This document shows, in pieces, positions 1-4,376 of a DNA stretch of 5,054 nt. The stretch comes from Acidimicrobiaceae bacterium (GTDB lineage: Bacteria; Actinomycetota; Acidimicrobiia; Acidimicrobiales; RAAP-2). Under the pieces are notes generated by a model. That model saw only the letters and a program-made list of their open reading frames with translations, had not been told where the DNA came from and did not search any database. Each line of letters begins with the position of its first letter. Positions within the stretch are counted from its first letter, which is position 1. Both the position numbers and the translations under genes were made by a program. The DNA lies in the NCBI GenBank assembly GCA_003135595.1, contig PLCI01000165.1, positions 1 through 5,054 on the forward strand, in the 5' to 3' direction.

Positions 1-1
1 A

Positions 2-742
2 GTCGAGCTTGGTGGCAAGTCACCGAACATCTTCTTCGCCGACGTCAAGGACGCCGACGACGAGTTCCTTGACAAGGCCATCGAGGGCCTCGTCCTGTAC
101 GCGTTCAACAAGGGCGAGGTGTGCACATGTCCGTCCCGTGCGCTCGTGGAGGCCTCGATCTATGACCGCTTCATGGAGCGATGCCTCGCGCGCATCGCGC
201 TGATCCGCCAGGGCGACCCGCTGGATCCGTCGACGATGATCGGCCCGCAAGTGTCGACACAGCAGATCGAAAAGATCACCTCCTACGTCGAGATCGGACT
301 GCAGGAGGGTGCCCAATGCCTGATCGGGGGGAAGCGTGCGCACCCGGGTGGCGACCTTGACGGTGGTTACTACTTCGAGCCGACGGTGCTCAAGGGTGAC
401 AACAGCATGCGTGTCTTCCAAGAAGAGATCTTTGGCCCCGTCCTCGCGGTCACGACCTTCGTGGACGAGGCAGACGCGATCCGGATCGCGAACGACACGG
501 AATACGGCTTGGGTGCAGGCGTGTGGACGCGTGACGGCAACCGTGCCTACCGGATGGGCAGGGCGATCAAGGCCGGGCGCGTGTGGACCAACTGCTACCA
601 CCTCTACCCGGCGGGTGCCGCGTTCGGGGGCTACAAGATCTCAGGCGTCGGCAGGGAGAATCACGCGATGATGCTCGAGCACTACTCCCAGACCAAGAAT
701 CTGCTGGTCAGCTACAGCTCGAAGCCCCTCGGGTTCTTCTAG
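2..742 (+). CDS. aldB: Aldehyde dehydrogenase, AldB/ExaC type (C-terminal half, 5' truncated)
   Basis: This is an NAD(P)+-dependent aldehyde dehydrogenase that oxidises an aldehyde, probably acetaldehyde, to its carboxylate in the cytosol. The reading frame enters from the window edge, so 246 residues are visible, about half of the usual roughly 500. Counting from the first visible codon, ELGGKSPN (residues 2-9) carries the general-base Glu (E2). NKGEVCTCPSR (36-46) carries the catalytic Cys, which is C41 by alignment with ALDH2. EEIFGPV (141-147) supplies the cofactor-ribose Glu (E142) and Phe (F144). The CTCPSRAL signature, MRVFQEEIFGPVLAVTTF, the AGRVWTNCYH stretch and the LLVSYSSKPLGFF tail resemble E. 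coli AldB and Pseudomonas ExaC closely rather than betaine-aldehyde or succinate-semialdehyde enzymes. It ends at TAG 740-742 and is followed by a hairpin. It appears intact as far as visible. The subfamily is confident; the acetaldehyde substrate is inferred from the family. Confidence 0.95.
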   Translation, partial: VELGGKSPNIFFADVKDADDEFLDKAIEGLVLYAFNKGEVCTCPSRALVEASIYDRFMERCLARIALIRQGDPLDPSTMIGPQVSTQQIEKITSYVEIGLQEGAQCLIGGKRAHPGGDLDGGYYFEPTVLKGDNSMRVFQEEIFGPVLAVTTFVDEADAIRIANDTEYGLGAGVWTRDGNRAYRMGRAIKAGRVWTNCYHLYPAGAAFGGYKISGVGRENHAMMLEHYSQTKNLLVSYSSKPLGFF

Positions 743-747
743 GCACT

Positions 748-769
748 GCTCGTGCGGGATCGCACGAGC
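748..769 (+). terminator. Hairpin downstream of the aldehyde dehydrogenase, likely transcription terminator
   Basis: A perfect 9-bp inverted repeat (GCTCGTGCG, loop GGAT, CGCACGAGC) begins five bases after the aldehyde dehydrogenase stop codon. A second, smaller hairpin (CACGCC, loop GTC, GGCGTG, 772-786) follows at once. Neither has a T-tract, as is common for terminators of high-GC actinobacteria. Its position between a stop codon and a 140-base gap suggests that transcription of the dehydrogenase gene ends here. An RNA-processing or stability role is the alternative. Confidence 0.6.
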
Positions 770-840
770 CGCACGCCGTCGGCGTGTCGCCGCTCCGTCT
801 GGTGCGGCGCCACGTCGAGGTGGGCCTGGCTTCCCGCCCG

Positions 841-855
841 TACGCTTGCCGCGTG
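841..855 (+). promoter_or_regulatory. Possible -10 box and leaderless start upstream of the acetyltransferase gene
   Basis: TACGCT (841-846) fits the actinobacterial TANNNT -10 pattern. No convincing -35 is seen at the usual distance. A start site about seven bases downstream would coincide with GTG 853-855, which opens a six-codon frame (VSTEVR, stop 871-873) ahead of the acetyltransferase ATG at 883. The gap 743-882 otherwise holds only the two hairpins and no gene. This is a weak call based on one hexamer and its position. Confidence 0.25.
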
Positions 856-882
856 AGCACCGAGGTGCGGTGACACCGAACC

Positions 883-1494
883 ATGCGCCCCTATCCGAGA
901 GAGCTTGAGCACGACGTCGTCTTGCCAGGTGAAACGAGGTGCCACGTCCGCCCGATCCGCCCGGACGACGCGGGGGGCCTGGCCGTGTTCCACGCCCGAC
1001 TCTCGGCCCGCTCGGCGTACTTGCGATTCTTCACAGTTCACCCTGAGCTCTCAGCCTCGGAGATCGAGCGATTCACGCATGTCGACTATGACGAACGGTT
1101 GGCTCTCGTCGTCGTGCTCGGCAGCGCACTGATCGCCGTTGGTCGTTACGATCGCCTGCCTGACAGTTCCGAGGCCGAGGTGGCGTTCGTGGTGAGTGAC
1201 GAATACCAGCATCACGGGATCGCGACGCTGCTGTTGGACGACTTGGCGCTTGCGGCGTTGCAGCGCGGCATCACCACCTTCACTGCGTCCGCGCTTGCGG
1301 AGAACGTCACGATGCTTCGGGTGTTCTCGCACTCTGGCTTCAACGTGTCGTTGAGCCGCGACCACGAGACGGTCTCGCTGCGATTCCCCATCGAGCCTGA
1401 CGACCAGTACCGTGCGGCGCTCGCCGCGCGAAGGGGGGCCCTCACGCACGGCTCATCGCATGGACCCATAGGCAGAATCGATCCTTCGTGCTGA
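883..1494 (+). CDS. GNAT-family N-acetyltransferase resembling the Pat protein-lysine acetyltransferase domain
   Basis: This is a 203-residue cytosolic acetyl-CoA-dependent acetyltransferase. The pattern VRPIRPDDA (22-30), LSARSAYLRFF (40-50), RFTHVDYDERLALVV (63-77), AEVAFVV (98-104), QHHGIA (109-114, the acetyl-CoA pyrophosphate loop, Q/RxxGxG/A) and ENVTMLRVFSHSGF (140-153) is the one typical of the GNAT domain of bacterial and mycobacterial Pat enzymes. E99 is the likely general base by analogy. The protein is one domain only: it has no cyclic-nucleotide-binding domain as in mycobacterial Pat and no acyl-CoA-synthetase-like domain as in Salmonella Pat. Residues after about 170 look like an unconserved tail. 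ATG 883 is chosen because the frame is closed just upstream (stop 871-873). The Shine-Dalgarno is poor; GAGGTG at 862-867 is rather distant. The last codons overlap the deacetylase gene by 7 bp, implying coupled translation. A small-molecule substrate cannot be excluded. Confidence 0.88.
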   Translation: MRPYPRELEHDVVLPGETRCHVRPIRPDDAGGLAVFHARLSARSAYLRFFTVHPELSASEIERFTHVDYDERLALVVVLGSALIAVGRYDRLPDSSEAEVAFVVSDEYQHHGIATLLLDDLALAALQRGITTFTASALAENVTMLRVFSHSGFNVSLSRDHETVSLRFPIEPDDQYRAALAARRGALTHGSSHGPIGRIDPSC

Positions 1495-2537
1495 TCGTCG
1501 CGGGCCCCTCGGGGGAGGCGGGGCACGACGGCGGGCCGCAGCACCCCGAGCAGCCGGCCCGACTCCGCTCGGTCATGCAAGGTGTGGCGGATCTCGATCT
1601 TGGGAGCGACTGCGAGCAAGTGGCGCCGGTCCCCGCGTCGACCGCAGACTTGCTGCGCGTCCACACGCAGGACTACCTCGACGCGCTGGAGGCGCTGAGC
1701 CGCCGGGGCGGCGGCGACCTCGACCCCGACACCTACGCGCGGAGTGACTCCTTCGAGCTCGCTCGACGCGCCGCTGGTGCGGGTCTGGCGGCGATCTCGA
1801 TGCTGGAAGAGCGCGAGGAGGGGGTCGCGTTCGTGGCGGTCCGCCCTCCCGGGCACCACGCCCTGTCGGATCGAGCGATGGGCTTCTGCCTGCTCAACAA
1901 CGTGGCAATCGCCGCTGCCTCGTTGACCTCGAAGGGACAACGGGTGCTCATCGTCGACTGGGACGTGCACCACGGGAACGGGACGCAGGATCTCTTCTGG
2001 AACGACCCGAACGTCCTCTTCGTCTCGACGCATCAGTGGCCGCTGTACCCGGGCACCGGGCGAGCGAGCGACGTCGGAGGTGCCGACGCCGCTGGCCTCA
2101 CGGTGAACCTCCCGCTGCCACCTGGAGCGACCGGCGACGTCATGCGCGAGGCGCTGGAACGAGTCGCCGGACCCGCCATCGACGCGTTCGCGCCGGACTG
2201 GGTCCTCGTCTCATGCGGATTCGACGCGCACCGCGACGACCCACTGGGCGAGCTCGAGCTGTCGAGCGGCGACTTCGCGCGGCTCGCCTCGCTCGTGGAA
2301 TCCTTCGCACCGCGCCCGGGCCGCCTCGCGCTCTTCCTCGAGGGTGGCTACAACGCCGCTGCGCTGCGATCGTCGGTCGCCGCCACGCTCGGGACGCTGC
2401 TCGGCGCCGCTGTCGAGGGGGAGCCCCCTTCACGGGGCGGGCCTGGCGCCGAGGCGATCCAGATGGCGCAGACCGCGAGGGACCGCGCGATGCGGGCGCG
2501 GCAAGAGCAAGGATCTGCCGACGAGACGATCGGCTGA
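1488..2537 (+). CDS. Histone-deacetylase-family zinc amidohydrolase (AcuC/HdaH-like deacetylase)
   Basis: This 349-residue cytosolic deacetylase belongs to the arginase-fold HDAC family (PF00850), which removes acetyl groups from acetyl-lysine or acetylpolyamines. The N-terminal HPEQPARL (19-26) is the family's HPExPxRL motif. RPPGHHA (119-125) supplies the His pair H123/H124. DWDVHHGNGT (157-166) gives zinc ligands D159 and H161. GFDAHRDDPLG (244-254) gives the third zinc ligand D246. LEGGYN (284-289) holds the transition-state Tyr Y288. The full catalytic set is present, so activity is expected. EGGY rather than GGGGY, together with the STHQWPLYPGTG stretch (180-191), places it nearer class II/HdaH-type enzymes than classical class I AcuC. 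The GTG start at 1488 overlaps the end of the acetyltransferase gene (stop 1492-1494) and places the HPE motif at a normal distance. The C-terminal 35 residues or so are charged and Ala/Arg-rich, outside the fold. The in-vivo substrate is inferred from the neighbour. Confidence 0.95.
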   Translation: MLIVAGPSGEAGHDGGPQHPEQPARLRSVMQGVADLDLGSDCEQVAPVPASTADLLRVHTQDYLDALEALSRRGGGDLDPDTYARSDSFELARRAAGAGLAAISMLEEREEGVAFVAVRPPGHHALSDRAMGFCLLNNVAIAAASLTSKGQRVLIVDWDVHHGNGTQDLFWNDPNVLFVSTHQWPLYPGTGRASDVGGADAAGLTVNLPLPPGATGDVMREALERVAGPAIDAFAPDWVLVSCGFDAHRDDPLGELELSSGDFARLASLVESFAPRPGRLALFLEGGYNAAALRSSVAATLGTLLGAAVEGEPPSRGGPGAEAIQMAQTARDRAMRARQEQGSADETIG

Positions 2538-2548
2538 GGCGGCGTCGC

Positions 2549-2570
2549 CGTGCGTGCTTCCTCACGCGTG
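2549..2570 (+). terminator. Imperfect hairpin after the deacetylase gene, possible terminator
   Basis: CGTGCGTG (2549-2556) and CACGCGTG (2563-2570) can form an eight-pair stem, including two G-U pairs, around a six-base loop. It starts 11 bases after the deacetylase stop. No T-tract follows. It is weaker than the hairpin after the aldehyde dehydrogenase, but correctly placed to end the acetyltransferase-deacetylase operon. Confidence 0.35.
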
Positions 2571-2587
2571 AATCGAGAAGGTGGCGA

Positions 2588-2613
2588 GGAACTGGACGTA
2601 GTGTCTGAACGAT
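2588..2613 (+). promoter_or_regulatory. Possible ECF-type promoter for the lipoprotein operon
   Basis: GGAAC (2588-2592) followed after 17 bases by CGAT (2610-2613) resembles the GGAAC/-35 and CGTC- or CGTT-like -10 elements used by extracytoplasmic-function sigma factors. That would suit a gene for an exported envelope protein. It implies an untranslated leader of roughly 130 bases. GGAAC is short and occurs elsewhere in the window inside genes, so chance is a real alternative. Confidence 0.22.
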
Positions 2614-2633
2614 GCAGGTGCGCTCGACGTAGT
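2595..2633 (+). repeat. Direct repeat of GACGTAGT, 31 bp apart, in the lipoprotein upstream region
   Basis: Two exact copies of GACGTAGT lie at 2595-2602 and 2626-2633. Their 31-bp spacing is close to three helical turns, so both would face the same side of the DNA. They sit in the intergenic region between the deacetylase and lipoprotein genes. A regulator binding site is possible; no known operator was recognised. Confidence 0.35.
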
Positions 2634-2732
2634 CACTAGTACGGCGCCCATGCCCGACCTCACCAAGGTGGTGGGATCACCTGCCAGCCGGAGTCCAGAG
2701 CACGGGCAGCGAGCGACTCGGGAGCGACGGCT

Positions 2733-2741
2733 AGGAGGAGG
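2733..2741 (+). promoter_or_regulatory. Strong ribosome binding site of the lipoprotein gene
   Basis: AGGAGGAGG ends five bases before ATG 2747 and is a near-perfect anti-16S complement, with AGGAGG itself eight bases from the start. It fixes the start codon of the lipoprotein and predicts efficient translation. Confidence 0.85.
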
Positions 2742-2746
2742 CAGCG

Positions 2747-3253
2747 ATGCGGCACGTGCGACGGATGTCGGTGGGAGCAATCGGGGTCGTCGCGGCTGCG
2801 GCGCTCGGCCTGAGCGCCTGCGGCTCGACGACCGGTTCAGCCACGCCGACCACGCAGCCGCCCCACTCGCCGTCGACGGTCAGCTCCGCGACGATCAGCG
2901 GGCTGGGCCCAGTGCTCACGGGATCCAACGGTCGGACCCTCTACTACCTGTCGGCCGAGTCGAGCACCTCGTTTCAGTGCACCGGGGGCTGCACCTCGAC
3001 GTGGCACCCCTATCTGGTCGCGAGCACCGTCACGCCGACCGAGGCATCCGGCGTGGCTGGCCAGGTTGCGACGACGACGCGACCTGAGGGAACGACGCAG
3101 GTGACGTTCAACGGCCATCCCGTCTACTTCTACCAAGGGGACTCGGCGAAGGGGCAGGCGAACGGGCAGGGCATTTCCGGGGTCTGGTACGTCCTGCGCA
3201 CGACTGCAGCCTCGGGCCCGCCGACCTCGACGACCGGTCCCTACGGGTACTGA
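2747..3253 (+). CDS. Exported lipoprotein with COG4315/PF03640-type repeats (Yx(FWY)xxD motif)
   Basis: This is a 168-residue secreted, lipid-anchored protein. RHVRR gives a positive N-region, residues 8-22 are hydrophobic, and LSAC (22-25) is a lipobox with C25 as the lipidation site. A Ser/Thr/Pro-rich linker (26-48) precedes the domain. Two half-repeats of the 'secreted repeat of unknown function' family follow. The first is GRTLYYLSAE (62-71) with a CX3C-x3-W element (C78, C82, W86). The second is GHPVYFYQGD (123-132), which matches Yx(FWY)xxD exactly, with GQANGQGISGVW (136-147) after it. The first motif copy is degenerate (Leu and Glu in place of the aromatic and Asp). The family's biochemical role is not firmly established; links to envelope redox chemistry have been proposed. 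The strong Shine-Dalgarno at 2733-2741 decides the start. The next gene begins two bases after the stop, so the two are surely cotranscribed. Sure of export and family, not of function. Confidence 0.9.
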   Translation: MRHVRRMSVGAIGVVAAAALGLSACGSTTGSATPTTQPPHSPSTVSSATISGLGPVLTGSNGRTLYYLSAESSTSFQCTGGCTSTWHPYLVASTVTPTEASGVAGQVATTTRPEGTTQVTFNGHPVYFYQGDSAKGQANGQGISGVWYVLRTTAASGPPTSTTGPYGY

Positions 3254-3255
3254 CC

Positions 3256-4245
3256 GTGACCCCTCCGTCAGGCCGGTCCGCCAACCGAGGCGTCGACCTC
3301 GCGGCTCCCCGCGTCCCGGCTCGACGAGTCCCAGGAACTGACACGCACGAGCGAGCGCGTCGCTCGTCGCCCGGCACGGCGTGGCTCGGGTTGCGCGGCA
3401 TCGGCGCAGGGTTGCTCTTCGCGACGGGCGCCGTCCACCTCGACCTCTACCTCACCGGCTACCGGACGATCCCGACCATCGGGGCGCTCTTCCTCGTCCA
3501 GGTGGTCAGTGCGCTCGCCCTGGCCATCGCCGTGCTCCTCACGGGGTGGCGACTCGTGGCGGCGGCGGGAGCGGGCTTCGCACTCTCGACGCTCGCCGGC
3601 TACCTCGTCTCGCTCCGCACGCCGCTGTTCGGCTTCCGAGAGGTCCGTACCACCGCGGGCATCGCCGCGGGCGTCATAGAGACAATCGGCTTTGCGGCGC
3701 TCGTGGCGCTCGCGATCCGGCCGTCCGGCGCGCAACCTGGCAAGGACGCGGCAGGTCATCGAGCACTCCAGCGAGTGCTCCAGCGAGTGCCGGAGTCGGT
3801 CGTGGCACGCTGGATCGCTGGCGCGGTGACCCTTGTCATGGCGGCTTCCCTCGCGCTCTCGCTCGCCGCGACGTCGGCCAAACCTGTCGGCTCTGGCGCC
3901 TCGGGAGCGCGCCTCGGTGTGAGGACGATCGCCGGCGTGCCGGTGGTCACGGACGCGCGAGGCTTCACGCTGTACTGGTTCAGCCAGGACTCACCGACGG
4001 CGTCGGCGTGCACGGCGGACTGCCTCTCGTACTGGACGCCGGTCAGTGGGACGCCTGCGGCCGGCACCGGCGTGACCGGCACGCTCGGCACGATCCACCG
4101 CGGCGACGGCACGCTCCAGGCCACCTACGACAGCCACCCGCTCTACACCTACATCGGTGACGCGGGTCCCGGCGAGTCGAATGGGAACAACATCAATCTG
4201 AACGGCGGGCTCTGGCACGAGATGACGGTGTCCGGCACCACCTAG
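3256..4245 (+). CDS. Multi-spanning membrane protein with C-terminal COG4315/PF03640-type domain
   Basis: This 329-residue protein is built as a membrane domain plus an extracytoplasmic domain. Residues 1-42 are polar, rich in Arg, Pro and Ala, and probably cytoplasmic. Hydrophobic segments lie at about 48-66, 73-96, 100-120, 132-154 and 185-205: four in a bundle, then a fifth tethering the C-terminal domain outside the membrane. The first segment contains a His (GAVHLDLY, H61), and GYRTIPTIG (68-76) follows it. The C-terminal domain repeats the architecture of the upstream lipoprotein: GFTLYWFSQD (236-245), CX3C-x3-W (C252, C256, W260), then SHPLYTYIGD (293-302) and ESNGNN...LW. Both Yx(FWY)xxD copies are perfect here. 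GTG 3256 lies two bases past the lipoprotein stop without a clear Shine-Dalgarno, so translation is probably coupled; no other good in-frame start precedes the first membrane segment. The function is unknown; transmembrane electron transfer is a speculation from topology and the Cys pair. Confidence 0.85.
   Translation: MTPPSGRSANRGVDLAAPRVPARRVPGTDTHERARRSSPGTAWLGLRGIGAGLLFATGAVHLDLYLTGYRTIPTIGALFLVQVVSALALAIAVLLTGWRLVAAAGAGFALSTLAGYLVSLRTPLFGFREVRTTAGIAAGVIETIGFAALVALAIRPSGAQPGKDAAGHRALQRVLQRVPESVVARWIAGAVTLVMAASLALSLAATSAKPVGSGASGARLGVRTIAGVPVVTDARGFTLYWFSQDSPTASACTADCLSYWTPVSGTPAAGTGVTGTLGTIHRGDGTLQATYDSHPLYTYIGDAGPGESNGNNINLNGGLWHEMTVSGTT
3347..3367 (+). repeat. Perfect 8-bp inverted repeat inside the membrane-protein gene
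   Basis: ACGAGCGA (3347-3354) and TCGCTCGT (3360-3367) are perfect complements around GCGCG. The repeat lies in the part encoding the polar Arg-rich N-terminal tail, about 90 bases past the start codon. It could form an mRNA hairpin affecting expression of the second gene, or be a by-product of Arg/Ser codons. Confidence 0.4.
3766..3789 (+). repeat. Exact 12-bp tandem duplication within the membrane-protein gene
   Basis: CTCCAGCGAGTG occurs twice back to back (3766-3777, 3778-3789) and keeps the frame, doubling the four residues LQRV (171-178) in the cytoplasmic loop before the last membrane segment. The left part also forms a 7-bp inverted repeat (GAGCACT 3761-3767, AGTGCTC 3774-3780). It looks like a slippage duplication and does not damage the gene. 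Confidence 0.8.
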
Positions 4246-4246
4246 G

Positions 4247-4283
4247 CGAGGTCCTCGACCCGTTGCGCTGCGCTGTCAGCGCG
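4247..4283 (+). terminator. Weak hairpins after the membrane-protein gene, possible terminator
   Basis: CGAG-GTC-CTCG (4247-4257) and GCGCTG (4265-4270) with CAGCGC (4277-4282) can form small GC-rich stems just after the stop codon. There is no T-tract. The position between the envelope operon and an independently promoted gene is right for a terminator, but the stems are short. Confidence 0.25.
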
Positions 4284-4338
4284 TCGGCGTGCGCGGTGGG
4301 TGATGAGGCGCTCGACAGGAACTCGCCCTCAGACACGT

Positions 4339-4347
4339 TGCTAGATT
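4339..4347 (+). promoter_or_regulatory. Extended -10 promoter of the short-chain dehydrogenase gene
   Basis: TGCTAGATT matches the extended -10 pattern TGnTANNNT, with TAGATT as the -10 hexamer, in a local low-GC patch. A start around 4354 would leave a leader of about 23 bases containing the ribosome site. No good -35 lies at 16-18 bases, as is usual for extended -10 promoters. The SDR gene therefore probably has its own promoter. Confidence 0.45.
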
Positions 4348-4365
4348 CGTGCGTTCTGCAGTCTC

Positions 4366-4373
4366 GAGGAGGA
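4366..4373 (+). promoter_or_regulatory. Ribosome binding site of the short-chain dehydrogenase gene
   Basis: GAGGAGGA ends three bases before ATG 4377. The match to the anti-Shine-Dalgarno is strong, though the spacing is on the short side. It supports this ATG over any other start. Confidence 0.75.
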
Positions 4374-4376
4374 TTC

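Noticed and set aside
20..601. Long open frame on the minus strand opposite the aldehyde dehydrogenase
   Set aside because: Its translation has no recognisable domain, and it lies fully antisense to a clear AldB-type enzyme; long antisense frames are expected at this GC content.
883..1494. Toxin of a GNAT-type toxin-antitoxin pair
   Set aside because: No small RHH/DUF1778-like antitoxin gene lies next to it, and its motifs are those of Pat-like domains, not of TacT/AtaT toxins.
1212..2033. 273-residue minus-strand frame across the acetyltransferase and deacetylase genes
   Set aside because: Antisense to two well-supported genes, with Arg/Val-rich composition and no family motif; a GC-driven shadow.
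2036..2608. 190-residue plus-strand frame inside the deacetylase gene
   Set aside because: Arg/Ala-rich low-complexity translation in the +1/+2 frame of a gene with a full catalytic residue set.
2538..2746. Small gene or riboswitch in the gap before the lipoprotein
   Set aside because: No frame with a ribosome site and coding character, and no recognisable riboswitch core; only a hairpin, a direct repeat and possible promoter elements are seen.
3381..4160. 259-residue plus-strand frame inside the membrane-protein gene
   Set aside because: Translation is dominated by Arg, Gly and Pro without hydrophobic segments or motifs, while the other frame has clear membrane helices and the Yx(FWY)xxD domain.
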